Shown: positions 9,223 through 17,996, counted from the stretch's first letter. The stretch is 64,000 nucleotides of DNA from Mycolicibacterium madagascariense (GCF_010729665.1 NZ_AP022610.1:2294001-2358000), one strand, 5' to 3'. Numbers and translations: made by a program. The notes: generated by a model from the sequence alone, not told the origin.

Positions 9223-9902
9223 CGCAGCGGGCGCGGCAGGTGGGCGACCATGTCGACCCGCGTCTCGTCGAAGCTCAGCAGGCCCTGGATCGGCGTGCTC
9301 TCGGGTGGGGTGTCCTCGTAGCTCCAGGCGACGTCCGCGTGCACGTCGTCGTCGACCACGGCCGACCAGTAGGTGGCGTCACCCTTGTAGTTGCAATAGC
9401 TGACGGTGTCGGATCTGCGCAGGACGTCGGTGAGGACCAGCGCGGGATCGACGTAGAGGCGCGGCGGCAGCGACGTCTCGAAGACGGCGACCGTCTCGGC
9501 GGTATCGACCAGCACGGTGCCCGCGACGGTGACGCGCAGCCTGCGCTGAGTGGGGCGGCAGTCCACCCGGTGATACGGATTGGGCGGGTAGTGGACGAGC
9601 CTGCGCCCCTCCTCGAACCACGCGTCGACGGCGTCCCACGGCACCCGAACGTAGCCGGGCGCCTCGGGCACCGGGTCGTGCGGCAGACCGGCCACGTCGT
9701 CGGCCAGGAACGCGTAGCCGAGCGCATGCCCGCGGCGGTGCACCAGCAGTGCGTGTTCGGTGTCGACGACGGGGTGGCCGTCCTTGATCGCCTGGATGCG
9801 GCGCGGATGGGGTTCGACGAAGACGACGTCGGGCGGCAGCGGTGGGGAGAACCACCCGGCCGGGTCGGCGCTGAGCGGGCCTCGACCGGCGACCAGACTC
9901 AT
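9219..9902 (-). CDS. DUF427 domain protein, two domain copies
   Basis: 227 residues. DUF427 signatures occur in both halves (VFVEPHPRRIQAIKDGHPVVDT, and VTVAGTVLVDTAETVAVFETSLPPRLYVDP followed by SYCNYKGDATYWSA). The SxCPYKG-like motif is present once, with Asn in place of Pro. The molecular role of this widespread actinobacterial family is not established. It lies 15 bp downstream of the DUF2631 gene on the same strand and may be cotranscribed with it. Confidence 0.8.
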   Translation of the reverse strand: MSLVAGRGPLSADPAGWFSPPLPPDVVFVEPHPRRIQAIKDGHPVVDTEHALLVHRRGHALGYAFLADDVAGLPHDPVPEAPGYVRVPWDAVDAWFEEGRRLVHYPPNPYHRVDCRPTQRRLRVTVAGTVLVDTAETVAVFETSLPPRLYVDPALVLTDVLRRSDTVSYCNYKGDATYWSAVVDDDVHADVAWSYEDTPPESTPIQGLLSFDETRVDMVAHLPRPLR

Positions 9903-9917
9903 CGTCGACGACGGGGG

Positions 9918-10172
9918 TTAACGGGTCCAGCCGCGCTTGCGCAACCACCAGTCGCGGAACACGATGCCCCAGATGGTCAGGGCGAAGCCGACCAGGTAGA
10001 TGTCCTCGACGTGCCCGACCTGGTTGCCCCGCAACATCGCCAGCATGAAGAAGCCGGCCAGGATGCCGCCAATCTGGATGGCGCGGTGGTTCTGCTTGGA
10101 CCAGCCCCAATTCGCCGACGGCACGTCCTCGACGTCGACTCCGGTGTGTCGTTCGACCTCGGTGTTCGCCAC
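9918..10172 (-). CDS. DUF2631 small membrane protein
   Basis: 84 residues with a soluble N-terminus ([20 protein letters not shown]) and two hydrophobic helices ([26 protein letters not shown]). The pattern matches the DUF2631 family (Rv2876 in M. tuberculosis, which lies beside mpt70). The GTG at 10172 is preferred because GGAGG lies seven bases upstream; an ATG farther upstream would engulf that site. Function unknown. A 19-bp palindrome lies about 45 bp upstream of its start. Confidence 0.75.
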   Translation of the reverse strand: MANTEVERHTGVDVEDVPSANWGWSKQNHRAIQIGGILAGFFMLAMLRGNQVGHVEDIYLVGFALTIWGIVFRDWWLRKRGWTR

Positions 10173-10215
10173 GGTTGCTCCTCCAGGGTTCCCGGTCAAT
10201 TAGCCACATTCTGGC

Positions 10216-10234
10216 ATACGACGACGTGTCGTAT
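10216..10234. promoter_or_regulatory. Palindrome ATACGAC-GACGT-GTCGTAT, candidate operator
   Basis: Perfect seven-base arms around a five-base centre lie between the phrB stop and the DUF2631 start, in the promoter region of the DUF2631-DUF427 pair. Size and symmetry fit a TetR-type operator; no regulator gene is adjacent. Confidence 0.45.
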
Positions 10235-10286
10235 TCGGCGAGAGGCTGATTCGTGCACCGTCGACCAGCCCCTGGCGTCGGCTGCG

Positions 10287-11579
10287 CTAGCGGACGGCCT
10301 CGTATCGGCGGAGCGCCTCGGTGCGTTCGGCAGCGTGATCGACGATCGGCTCGGGGTAGTCGCTGCCCCCGAACTCGGGCACCCAGCGGTTGACGTAGGC
10401 GCCGTCGGGGTCGAACTTCTTGCCCTGCGTCGTCGGGTTGAAGACCCGGAAGTATGGCGCGGCGTCGGTGCCGCAGCCCGCTGCCCACTGCCAGCCGTGC
10501 TGGTTGCTGGCCATGTCGCCGTCGGTGAGCTGCTCCAGGAACCAGCGGGCGCCCCACTGCCACGGCAGATGCAGATCCTTGACGAGGAACGACGCCGTGA
10601 TCATCCGCACCCGGTTGTGCATGTAGCCGGTCTCGGCGAGCTGGCGCATACCGGCGTCGACGATGGGATAGCCCGTCTTGCCCGCCTTCCACGCTTCGAA
10701 GCGCTTCTTGGCGCCGGCGTCCTCGTCGACCTCGATGCGGTCGAAGTCCTTGTTCCAGTTCCACCAGACGCTGTCGGGCCAGGCGTGCAGCACGGTCGCG
10801 TAGAAGTCGCGGAAGGCCAGCTCGCGCAGATAGGCCTGCGCCCCTTCGCCGTTGCCGAGATCGGCGGCCATCGTTCGCGGGTGTATCGCGCCGAACTTGA
10901 GGTGGGCGGACATGCGGCTGGTGCCATCGTGGTCGGGCCGGTTGCGGTCATCGGAGTAGTCGTCGACCACCGAGCCGACGAACTTCTTCCACTCCTTGCG
11001 CGCCGCCGCCTCACCGGCCGGGTGCTCGAGGGTGGCGTCGCCCTTGGGGATGTCGACCCCGCCCGAGACGTCGGAGGGGTCGATCCAGGAGGCCGTCTTG
11101 GCGCTGGTGCGCGCGGGCGTCCGCCAGCCGTGCTGCTTCCAGGCGTTGAAGAACGGCGTGAACACCTTGTACGGCGTGCCGTCGTCTTTGGTCACGCGGC
11201 CGGGCGACACCAGGTACGGCGAGCCCGACTCCTCGAGCGGAACGTCGCCCAGCGCCTCGCGCACCGCGGCGTCCCGCTTCGTTCCGAACGGGGTGAAGTC
11301 CTCGGACACGTGCACCGACGTCGCGCCAATCTCCTTGACCAGAGCGGGGATTCGCTTCTCTGGCCGGTCCTCGGTGACGAGGAGTTTGCCATCGAGGTCG
11401 TCGCGAAGTTCGCGCAGCGAGTCGTAGAGATACTGCAGTCGACGGGGCCCGGCCGACGCCCGCAACCGCGGGTCCAGGACGTAGCAGGCCAGCACGTCCT
11501 GGCCGTCCTTGGCGGCGTCGAGCAGCGGGGGCAGGTCGTGCAGGCGCAGGTCCCGGCGGAACCACAACAGCGAGGTCAT
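10287..11579 (-). CDS. phrB: Deoxyribodipyrimidine photolyase
   Basis: 430 residues starting MTSLLWFRRDLRLHD. The photolyase N-terminal antenna domain is followed by the FAD-binding helical domain, with the hallmark run NRVRMITASFLVKDLHLPWQ and then DGDMASNQHGWQW. The enzyme repairs UV-induced pyrimidine dimers with blue light. A start far upstream (11681) would overlap the divergent gene, so ATG 11579 is used. It is divergent from the PuuE-like gene with an 88-bp gap. Pathogenic M. tuberculosis lacks this gene, which fits an environmental species. Confidence 0.92.
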   Translation of the reverse strand: MTSLLWFRRDLRLHDLPPLLDAAKDGQDVLACYVLDPRLRASAGPRRLQYLYDSLRELRDDLDGKLLVTEDRPEKRIPALVKEIGATSVHVSEDFTPFGTKRDAAVREALGDVPLEESGSPYLVSPGRVTKDDGTPYKVFTPFFNAWKQHGWRTPARTSAKTASWIDPSDVSGGVDIPKGDATLEHPAGEAAARKEWKKFVGSVVDDYSDDRNRPDHDGTSRMSAHLKFGAIHPRTMAADLGNGEGAQAYLRELAFRDFYATVLHAWPDSVWWNWNKDFDRIEVDEDAGAKKRFEAWKAGKTGYPIVDAGMRQLAETGYMHNRVRMITASFLVKDLHLPWQWGARWFLEQLTDGDMASNQHGWQWAAGCGTDAAPYFRVFNPTTQGKKFDPDGAYVNRWVPEFGGSDYPEPIVDHAAERTEALRRYEAVR

Positions 11580-11667
11580 GGTCTGATCTTGCCCTCTTTC
11601 CGCGACGAGAAAACGCCCGGACGGAAGTCGTTGCGAACCCGCCTGCACACGCTGAGACAATCCCACC

Positions 11668-12588
11668 ATGACGCCGATCACCGATGACTATCCGCGCGAC
11701 ATGGTGGGGTACGGGGCTCACCCGCCCCATCCGCAGTGGCCCGACGGCGCCAACATCGCGGTGCAGTTCGTCCTCAACTACGAGGAGGGCGGTGAGAACA
11801 ACGTCCTCCACGGTGACGAGTCCTCCGAGACGTTCCTCTCGGAAATCATTGGCGCGCAGCCCTTCCCGAACCGACACATGAGCATGGAGTCGCTCTACGA
11901 GTACGGCTCGCGCGCCGGGCTGTGGCGCGTGCTGCGGATGTTCGATCAGCGCGAACTGCCGCTGACCATCTTCGGCGTGGCCAGCGCGCTGGCCCGCAAC
12001 CCCGAAGCGCTCGCGGCGTTCCAGTCGCGCGGTGACGAGATCGCCTGCCACGGATTGAAGTGGCGCAGCTACCAGCTCGTCGACGTCGACACCGAGCGCG
12101 CCGACCTGGCCGAGGCGGTCCGCATCATGACCGAGCTGACCGGTTCGGCGCCGCTGGGTTGGTACACCGGCAGGGACTCGCCCCAGACGCGCGAACTCGT
12201 GGTCGAGCACGGCGGATTCCTGTACGACTCCGATTCCTATGCCGACGACCTGCCGTACTGGACCCGCGTCGCGGGCACCGATCACCTCGTCGTGCCGTAC
12301 ACGTTGGACACCAACGACATGAAGTACGTGTCGGCGAGTGGGTTTCCGAGCGGGTCGGACTTCTTCGCCTATCTACGGGATGCGTTCGACGTGCTGTATG
12401 CCGAAGGTGTTGCGGGAGCACCGAAGATGCTGTCGGTGGGGCTGCACTGTCGCCTGGTCGGCCGGCCTGCGCGGATCGCTGCGCTCGGGCGGTTCCTCGA
12501 CCACTTGCAGTCCCACGACAAGGTGTGGGTCGCGAGGCGTGTCGACATCGCCCGGCATTGGGCGGAGCACTTCCCGCCGGGTGCGTGA
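11668..12588 (+). CDS. puuE: Polysaccharide deacetylase-fold protein, PuuE/allantoinase-like
   Basis: 306 residues with the NodB-homology fold typical of cofactor-independent allantoinase PuuE: NYEEGGENNVLHGD, YGSRAGLWR, HGLKWRSYQ, GWYTGRDSP, YDSDSYADDLPYW. PuuE hydrolyses allantoin in purine ring breakdown; other family members are peptidoglycan or chitin deacetylases, so the substrate is inferred. A GACAAT box followed by six bases precedes the ATG, suggesting a leaderless transcript. No other purine-degradation gene is nearby. Confidence 0.8.
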   Translation: MTPITDDYPRDMVGYGAHPPHPQWPDGANIAVQFVLNYEEGGENNVLHGDESSETFLSEIIGAQPFPNRHMSMESLYEYGSRAGLWRVLRMFDQRELPLTIFGVASALARNPEALAAFQSRGDEIACHGLKWRSYQLVDVDTERADLAEAVRIMTELTGSAPLGWYTGRDSPQTRELVVEHGGFLYDSDSYADDLPYWTRVAGTDHLVVPYTLDTNDMKYVSASGFPSGSDFFAYLRDAFDVLYAEGVAGAPKMLSVGLHCRLVGRPARIAALGRFLDHLQSHDKVWVARRVDIARHWAEHFPPGA

Positions 12589-12718
12589 GCTCGATGGTGC
12601 GCACCTAGTCAGCGAAGAGCCGTGGCGGTCTTCGGGTGAAGGCAATTGCCCACCTCTGAGCGAATCGCGTTGTGCAACTGCGGCTTTCGACGCTCGGTGG
12701 GCGGGGTGGTGTCGGTGG

Positions 12719-12734
12719 TCGAAGGTATGTTCGA
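12719..12734 (+). promoter_or_regulatory. SOS (LexA) box over a leaderless promoter
   Basis: TCGAAGGTATGTTCGA matches the mycobacterial/Gram-positive LexA box TCGAAC-N4-GTTCGA with one mismatch. Inside it, TATGTT at 12726-12731 is a good -10 hexamer, and six bases separate it from the GTG at 12738. LexA binding here would block the promoter directly. Confidence 0.7.
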
Positions 12735-12737
12735 AGG

Positions 12738-14426
12738 GTGGATGGGGACGGTGACCGCGCGGTGCTCGTGCGCTATCTCGCGGCTTCTGACGCCGTGGCC
12801 GCCTTGAGCCTGGAGTCCTTCGGCGTCACCGAACTGCTGGGGGCGTTGGGGGTATTGGAGGTCGCCGATCGGCGCCGCGCGGCGTTGATCCATCAGATCC
12901 TGGCCCGGTTGTCCCGCGAGGCCAACCCCGTCGCCTTGGGCGGGAAGTCCTGGAAGGCGCTGCTGGCGGATCGGCTGAAGATCACCGCTGTCGATGCGCA
13001 GCGCCGGCTCGATCACGCCCGTGATTTGGGGCCGCGGGTCTCCCTGATCGGTGAGTCCCAGGAGCCGGTGTTGCCGTTGGTGGCCGCCCTGGTCGCCCAG
13101 GGCGCGATCGGGGCCGATCACGTGGTCAGGATTCGGGAGTTCTTCGCCAAGGTGCCGTCCTGGGTGACGGTGGCCGACCGGGAGGGGTGTGAGGCGTCGC
13201 TGGCGTTGCAGGCCCCCGGGTTGACCCCGGAGGAGCTGAAGAAGGTCGCCGACAAGTTGTTGACCTACCTCGATCAGGACGGCCCCGAACCCGACGACAC
13301 CGATCCCGCGCCGCCGAGCGGGTCCCTGGCGTTGGGGCCGCAACGCTCGAATGGGATGAGCGTGCTCAGCGGGGAACTCGATCCCGAAGCCCGGGCGGTG
13401 TGGGAGGCGATCTACGCCAAGTTGGCCGCCCCGGGGATGTGCAACCGCGACGATCCTCATCCGTGTGTGTCCGGGACCCCGAGCCAGGAACAGATCGAGG
13501 GGGATCATCGCTCGCTGGGGCGGCGTCAGCTCGATGCGATGGTCGCCGTGGGGCGGATGGTGCTGCAGTCGGGGACCCTGGGTCAGCACAACGGGTTGCC
13601 GGTCACGGTGATCATCAGCACCACCCTGCAGGACCTGGAAGCCGCGGCGGGGCTGCCCGAGACACCGCCGCCGCCGGCGACGCTGTTCGACGGAGAGCCT
13701 GTCGCCCCCGGGCCGGCCGCTGAGCCCGAGCCGGATGCCGACCCGCAGGCCGAGCCCGCTGCGGCCGCCTCGGAAACCGAGCCCGAGCCCGCAGCCGAGC
13801 AGGAACCGGTCGCCGCGCCGCAGAGGGACACTGAGCCCGCCGGGGCCGAGCTGGGGTCAGACGCCAGCAGCGCGCCCCCACCGTCCGAGCCCAAAACGCC
13901 AAGCGCACCAACCCCCGAGCCCGCGCCAACCCCCACCCCCGCACCGCGCCCCGCGACCTCCAGGACCGCGGTCACCGCCGGGGGCACCGTGCTGCCCATG
14001 CGCGACGTCATCCGCATGGCATCCCACGCCTACCACTACCTCACCGTCTTCGACCGCCACACCAACGAAGTCCTCTACTGCGGGCGCACCAAGCGCATCG
14101 CCCCACCGGCGCACCGCATCGTGCTCTACGCCCGCGACCGCGGTTGCACCAAACCCGGCTGCACCGTCCCGGCCTACGGCACCCAGGTCCACCACGTCAA
14201 CGGCTGGGCCAAACACGGCGGCCAAACCAACGTCAACGAAGAAGTCCTGGCCTGCCCACCCGACAACCGCCTCGCCGAATACGGCTGGACGGTCACCATC
14301 ACACCCCAAGGGGTGCAATGGATCCCACCCCCAGAACTCGACACCGGCCAACCCCGACTCAACTACTACCACCACCCCGAACGCCTCCTCGGCAGACCCG
14401 GGACGGGCGACCCGTCATCGGGCTGA
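12738..14426 (+). CDS. DUF222/HNH endonuclease-domain protein (13E12 repeat family)
   Basis: 562 residues. DUF222 covers roughly residues 5-310. A Pro/Ala/Glu-rich linker of about 100 residues follows, then a C-terminal HNH domain with RDRGCTKPGCTVPAYGTQVHHV and NEEVLACPPDN. The family is multicopy in mycobacteria (REP13E12 in M. tuberculosis). HNH domains cut DNA, but the biological role of these proteins is uncertain. Expression should be DNA-damage inducible because a LexA box covers its -10 element. The GTG start at 12738 is set by that promoter; GTGs at 12762 and 12768 are alternatives. Confidence 0.82.
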   Translation: MDGDGDRAVLVRYLAASDAVAALSLESFGVTELLGALGVLEVADRRRAALIHQILARLSREANPVALGGKSWKALLADRLKITAVDAQRRLDHARDLGPRVSLIGESQEPVLPLVAALVAQGAIGADHVVRIREFFAKVPSWVTVADREGCEASLALQAPGLTPEELKKVADKLLTYLDQDGPEPDDTDPAPPSGSLALGPQRSNGMSVLSGELDPEARAVWEAIYAKLAAPGMCNRDDPHPCVSGTPSQEQIEGDHRSLGRRQLDAMVAVGRMVLQSGTLGQHNGLPVTVIISTTLQDLEAAAGLPETPPPPATLFDGEPVAPGPAAEPEPDADPQAEPAAAASETEPEPAAEQEPVAAPQRDTEPAGAELGSDASSAPPPSEPKTPSAPTPEPAPTPTPAPRPATSRTAVTAGGTVLPMRDVIRMASHAYHYLTVFDRHTNEVLYCGRTKRIAPPAHRIVLYARDRGCTKPGCTVPAYGTQVHHVNGWAKHGGQTNVNEEVLACPPDNRLAEYGWTVTITPQGVQWIPPPELDTGQPRLNYYHHPERLLGRPGTGDPSSG

Positions 14427-14475
14427 AGCCCGCGCAGCAGTTGAAGCGTGCGCACCGCCGCGGCGTGGGGATCCG

Positions 14476-14528
14476 GTGGACGCGGGTCGAGAATCCGCCA
14501 GCCAGCACGTCCCAGTCTCCGCGTCCAC
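14476..14528. terminator. 10-bp inverted repeat between convergent genes
   Basis: GTGGACGCGG at 14476-14485 is the exact complement of CCGCGTCCAC at 14519-14528. It lies in the 162-bp gap between the convergent DUF222 and dipZ genes and may help end transcription from both sides. The 33-base loop is long and there is no T-run, so this is tentative. Confidence 0.3.
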
Positions 14529-14588
14529 ACCTCGCCCGAGAGAGTAGGCGGCGTCCGACGTCAGCCGGCCATGTGCAACCGCGCCCCG

Positions 14589-16319
14589 TCAGCCGTAGGT
14601 GAACGAGAACGCCTGCAGGCCCTTGCTCAGACTCACGTCGACGTGTCCGGCGTCGCTCGTCTCGTTGGCGACGATCTGATGCATGTTGGGCGGCCCGCTC
14701 ACCGGAATCACCGACGTCTTCCCGTCATGGGTGACGGTCACGTTTCCCGTACCTCCGACCACCAGATAGACCTGGTGCGCATGGTAATTCAGCGCAATGG
14801 AGGCCCCGTCGTCCACGGCCGTGATGCCCTGGTAGTCCAGAGCCCACCGGCCCTTCAGCGCGAACGAGTCGGCGGCGAGCTGAGGAGGCAACGCAAACGT
14901 GGCCTCGCCCTGGTCATAAACCCCCTGGCCGCCGTAGTTGACCACCTTGCCGACGCTGAAGTACGTCTCGGGCGTGGTCGGGGAGGTCGGCGTGGTGTCC
15001 TTGCCATCGGTGGCGGGCGGCAGTTGGACGCCCTTGTTCGCCTGCACGAGCAGTTGGCGGATCAGGTCTTCGGTGACGTCGTAGTCGCCCTCGCCGAACT
15101 TGACGTGGCGGACGGTGCCCGTCGCGTCGATGAGGTACTCGGCGGGCCAGTACCTGTTGCGGTAGTTGGTCCACGTCGACAGGCTGTTGTCGAGCGCGAT
15201 GGGATAGGTGATGCCGAGGTCGGCGGCCCCGCTGGCGACGTTCGACGCGACCTTCTCGAACCCGTACTCCGGGGAGTGCACGCCGATGACGTCGAGGCCC
15301 TTGTCCCGGTAGGCGTCGTACCACCCGACGACGTGGGGGATGGCGCGCTGGCAGTTGATGCATGAATACGCCCAGAAGTCGATCAGAACGACCTTGCCAC
15401 GCAACGACTTCAGATCGATGTGAGCGCCGCCGGGCGTGTTCAGCCACGCGGTGATGCCCCTGAGGTCGGGCGCCGTGCCGCAACTCTCGAGCTTCTTGCC
15501 GCCGTTCGAGCAGTTCGACAGCTGGGCGTTCTGATCGTTGACCAATCCGCCGAGGTTCAGTTTCTGCAACTGCTCCTCACCGCCGACCTTCTGCTGCAGA
15601 CCGGCGGTGTAGTCGGGGATCGCTCGCTGTAGCACCGCGGGGAGGTCGAAGACGAGCGCGACCGCCAGCAGGATCGTCACGACCCCGGCGATCACGCGAA
15701 TGCGTCGCTGACGGTTGCGGAAGGAGGCGACGCGTTCGGCCACCCGTCGCCCCGCGAGAGCGAAGATCAGCAGCGGGATCGCAGCCCCGACCGCGAACGA
15801 CAGCGTCAGCGCGACGGTGCTGACGCCGATGGTGCCGGTGGCTCCGGCGAGCACGATCGCGGCCAGCACCGGCCCCGCGCACGGCACGTAGAGCACACCG
15901 AGGGCCAGACCGAGCCCGAATCCGCTGTTCCCGCTGCCGAATTGGCGTTGCGGCAGCTTGGCGAACGGTTTCTCCAGCAGCGACTCGATCCGGGGGAAGA
16001 TCAGCCCGAGGCCGATCGCCACCAGCGCGACGAGTGCCACCCATCGGACCGCGTCCTGCGGCAGGTGCAGCAGCGACAGCAGCGCCGAACCCAGCAGGGT
16101 CACCACGCTGAAACTCAGGACCAAGCCCGCGATCACCAGATAAGGGCGTAGGGCCACGGCCCGCGTCGGGGGCGCCTCGGTCGCGACCGCCCCGTCCCCG
16201 TCGGCCCCTCGGACGCTCTGCGTCCCGGAGAAGAAGATGACCGGCAGCACCGGCAGGATGCACGGCGAGATGCCGGTGATCAGCCCGCCGAGGAAGCCGA
16301 TGGCGATCAGTGTGAGCAT
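14589..16319 (-). CDS. dipZ: DipZ: DsbD/CcdA membrane domain fused to thioredoxin-like domain
   Basis: 576 residues. The N-terminal CcdA-like domain has about seven membrane helices, with cysteines in [12 protein letters not shown] (C20) and [10 protein letters not shown] periplasm-facing TlpA/thioredoxin domain carries CINC at residues ~320-323, followed by a C-terminal beta-rich domain. It passes electrons from cytosolic thiols to extracytoplasmic disulfides. The start MLTLIAIGF is chosen because a SigK-type promoter places the transcript start at about this ATG; an ATG three codons earlier overlaps the -10. It lies in the mpt83-mpt70-dipZ cluster, as in M. tuberculosis Rv2873-Rv2875, though in different order. 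Confidence 0.93.
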   Translation of the reverse strand: MLTLIAIGFLGGLITGISPCILPVLPVIFFSGTQSVRGADGDGAVATEAPPTRAVALRPYLVIAGLVLSFSVVTLLGSALLSLLHLPQDAVRWVALVALVAIGLGLIFPRIESLLEKPFAKLPQRQFGSGNSGFGLGLALGVLYVPCAGPVLAAIVLAGATGTIGVSTVALTLSFAVGAAIPLLIFALAGRRVAERVASFRNRQRRIRVIAGVVTILLAVALVFDLPAVLQRAIPDYTAGLQQKVGGEEQLQKLNLGGLVNDQNAQLSNCSNGGKKLESCGTAPDLRGITAWLNTPGGAHIDLKSLRGKVVLIDFWAYSCINCQRAIPHVVGWYDAYRDKGLDVIGVHSPEYGFEKVASNVASGAADLGITYPIALDNSLSTWTNYRNRYWPAEYLIDATGTVRHVKFGEGDYDVTEDLIRQLLVQANKGVQLPPATDGKDTTPTSPTTPETYFSVGKVVNYGGQGVYDQGEATFALPPQLAADSFALKGRWALDYQGITAVDDGASIALNYHAHQVYLVVGGTGNVTVTHDGKTSVIPVSGPPNMHQIVANETSDAGHVDVSLSKGLQAFSFTYG

Positions 16320-16326
16320 GTCTTCC

Positions 16327-16353
16327 ATTCGTTGCCAGGGCCATCGCGGATGG
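16327..16353 (-). promoter_or_regulatory. SigK-type promoter of dipZ
   Basis: On the minus strand CCATCC (16353-16348) is followed by 15 bases and ACGAAT (16332-16327). This resembles the SigK consensus CCATCC...CCGAAT known for the M. tuberculosis mpt70/mpt83 regulon. The predicted transcript start falls at, or one base before, the ATG at 16319. Confidence 0.65.
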
Positions 16354-16416
16354 GGCGCCCGAGCGCCAAAGGCGCCATGGGTCAAGGAATTTCGCGTGCG
16401 AGGACGCCCGAGACGC

Positions 16417-16453
16417 GACGGGGCGGCCCGGCACTGGGCCGGACCGCCCCGTC
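16417..16453 (-). terminator. Strong hairpin between mpt70 and dipZ
   Basis: GACGGGGCGG pairs perfectly with CCGCCCCGTC, and the inner bases extend the stem with GGCCC/GGGCC pairing. It lies 21 bp past the mpt70 stop codon and has no U-run, as is common for mycobacterial terminators. It would separate the mpt83-mpt70 transcript from dipZ, which has its own promoter. Confidence 0.6.
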
Positions 16454-16473
16454 TGAGCCGAGGTGCGCGTCGA

Positions 16474-17085
16474 CTACATGGCCGGCGGCGCGGGCGGCAT
16501 GAGCACGGTGTCGATCATGTAGACCGTCGCATTCGCGGTCTGCACGCCACCGCACACCAGGCCGGCGTTGGCGACCTTGAGGTTGGCGCCCATGCCGGTG
16601 ACGGTGACGTCGTCACCCTGAACCGTCTTGTGGGTGCCGACGACCTGCGCAGGGCTCAGTCGTCCCGGAACCACGTGGTAGGTCAGGATGTTCGTCAGCA
16701 TCGGTGCATCGGTCTTGAGCTGGTCCAGCGTCGCGGGGTCGATCTTGGCGAACGCGGCGTCGGTCGGCGCGAAGACGGTGTAGTCACCGCTGTCCAGCGT
16801 GTCGACCAGGTTCACGCCCGGGTTCAGCTGACCGGAGACCGCCGAGGTCAGCGTCTTCAGCATCGGGTTGTTGGAGGCCGCGACGGCCACCGGATCCATG
16901 GCCATGCCCGCCACCGAGCCCGGTCCCGTCGGAACCTCCTTGGCGTACGCCGCGCAGCTGTTGCCGACGAGTCCGGAGGCGGGATCGGCCTGGGCGATGC
17001 CGGCCGACGCCAGCAGTCCGGCAGCGGCCATCGCGACGACGGAGATGCCGGTGACGGTCTTCTTGGTACGGGTGTTCGATTTCAT
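16474..17085 (-). CDS. mpt70: Secreted fasciclin-domain antigen, MPT70/MPB70-like
   Basis: 203 residues. A Sec signal peptide ends at [10 protein letters not shown], giving a soluble secreted protein, and one fasciclin (FAS1) domain follows, with [23 protein letters not shown] and the C-terminal [12 protein letters not shown]. Two cysteines (NSC and VCGG) match MPB70. ATG 17085 is preferred to an upstream TTG. It is the second gene after mpt83, with a 52-bp gap and no own SigK promoter, so the two are probably cotranscribed. FAS1 proteins mediate adhesion; the exact role in mycobacteria is unclear. Confidence 0.92.
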   Translation of the reverse strand: MKSNTRTKKTVTGISVVAMAAAGLLASAGIAQADPASGLVGNSCAAYAKEVPTGPGSVAGMAMDPVAVAASNNPMLKTLTSAVSGQLNPGVNLVDTLDSGDYTVFAPTDAAFAKIDPATLDQLKTDAPMLTNILTYHVVPGRLSPAQVVGTHKTVQGDDVTVTGMGANLKVANAGLVCGGVQTANATVYMIDTVLMPPAPPAM

Positions 17086-17121
17086 CGTGATCAACTTTCA
17101 GTTGGGTTTTTACACACGAAC

Positions 17122-17140
17122 TAGCTTGCGGCGCAAGCTA
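17122..17140 (-). other. Intercistronic hairpin between mpt83 and mpt70
   Basis: TAGCTTGCG and CGCAAGCTA are perfect complements around one base. The repeat overlaps the mpt83 stop codon. Without a T-run it is more likely an RNA-processing or attenuating hairpin than a full terminator. Confidence 0.45.
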
Positions 17141-17824
17141 TTTGGCAGGAGGCATCAGGACGGTGTCGATCATGTACACCGTGGCGTTGGCGGTGTGGAC
17201 ACCGCCGCAGACCAGACCGGCCTGGTTGAACTTCAGACCTTCGCCGGAACCGGTGACCGTCACGTCGTCGCCCTGAACGGTCTTGTGGGTGCCGACGACC
17301 TGCGCCGGGCTGAGCTGGCCGGGGATCACGTGGTAGGTCAGGATTCCCTTGAGCAGCGGCGCATCGGTCTTGAGCTTGTCGAGCGTGGCCGAGTCGATCT
17401 TGGCGAACGCGTCATCGGTGGGGGCCAGGACGGTGAACTGTCCGCCGTTGAGGGTGTCGACCAGGTTGACACCCGGGTTCAGCTTGCCGGAGACGGCCGA
17501 CGTCAGCGTCGTGAGGAGCGGGTTGTTGGAGGCTGCGGTCGCGACCGGATCTTGCGCCATCCCGGTCACCGAGCCGGGGCCCTCCGGCACCTTCTGGGCG
17601 TAGCCGGCGCATCCCGAGCCGACGAGATCGGCGGCCGGGTCGGCGGCGCCGGTCATGGCCGGGGCGCTCGACGAGCTGCTCAGCACGCTCGACGAGATGC
17701 TGCTGGCGCTGCTGGACACTCCACTGGCGGTCTGGCTCGCCGTATCGCTCGAGCAAGCGGAGGTTCCGAGGACGGCAACGGCGGTGAGGCCTGCCGCGGC
17801 CAGCGCGCGATGAGTCGACTTCAT
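17138..17824 (-). CDS. mpt83: Fasciclin-domain lipoprotein antigen, MPT83-like
   Basis: 228 residues starting [13 protein letters not shown] lipoprotein signal ends at GTSAC (lipid-modified Cys near residue 24), followed by a Ser-rich linker and one FAS1 domain. The FAS1 domain is close to that of the neighbouring mpt70 product: both share [20 protein letters not shown] and the C-terminal [13 protein letters not shown]. In M. tuberculosis MPT83 is the surface-anchored counterpart of MPT70. A SigK-type promoter lies about 50 bp upstream. Confidence 0.92.
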   Translation of the reverse strand: MKSTHRALAAAGLTAVAVLGTSACSSDTASQTASGVSSSASSISSSVLSSSSSAPAMTGAADPAADLVGSGCAGYAQKVPEGPGSVTGMAQDPVATAASNNPLLTTLTSAVSGKLNPGVNLVDTLNGGQFTVLAPTDDAFAKIDSATLDKLKTDAPLLKGILTYHVIPGQLSPAQVVGTHKTVQGDDVTVTGSGEGLKFNQAGLVCGGVHTANATVYMIDTVLMPPAK

Positions 17825-17879
17825 GAGGTGATCACTCCAATGTGGTCCGGGCCGACGCGTTCCGTCGACCTCGTGGGGC

Positions 17880-17906
17880 ATTCGCGGTGATGCCCATCAC
17901 GGATGG
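17880..17906 (-). promoter_or_regulatory. SigK-type promoter of mpt83-mpt70
   Basis: On the minus strand CCATCC (17906-17901) is followed by 15 bases and GCGAAT (17885-17880). Spacing is identical to the dipZ promoter. The predicted start leaves a leader of about 49 bases before the mpt83 ATG. Confidence 0.68.
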
Positions 17907-17984
17907 ACCTCAACCCCCCATGTCACAGTTGCGTCACAAGTGGTTGTGAGTCTGCTGGCAGTAGGACCACCCCCCGACGTTGGG

Positions 17985-17990
17985 CACAAT
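17985..17990 (+). promoter_or_regulatory. -10 box CACAAT, leaderless promoter of dxr
   Basis: CACAAT is followed by six bases and the GTG start at 17997, predicting a leaderless dxr transcript. Confidence 0.45.
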
Positions 17991-17996
17991 GGTGCG

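Noticed and set aside
10233..10238. Perfect SigK -10 (CCGAAT on the minus strand) before the DUF2631 gene
   Set aside because: No CCATCC lies 15-17 bases upstream, so the promoter is incomplete; the bases belong to the palindrome region.
9240..11687. 815-codon open frame on the plus strand opposite DUF427, DUF2631 and phrB
   Set aside because: Antisense to three recognisable genes; composition is that of reverse-complemented GC-rich codons.
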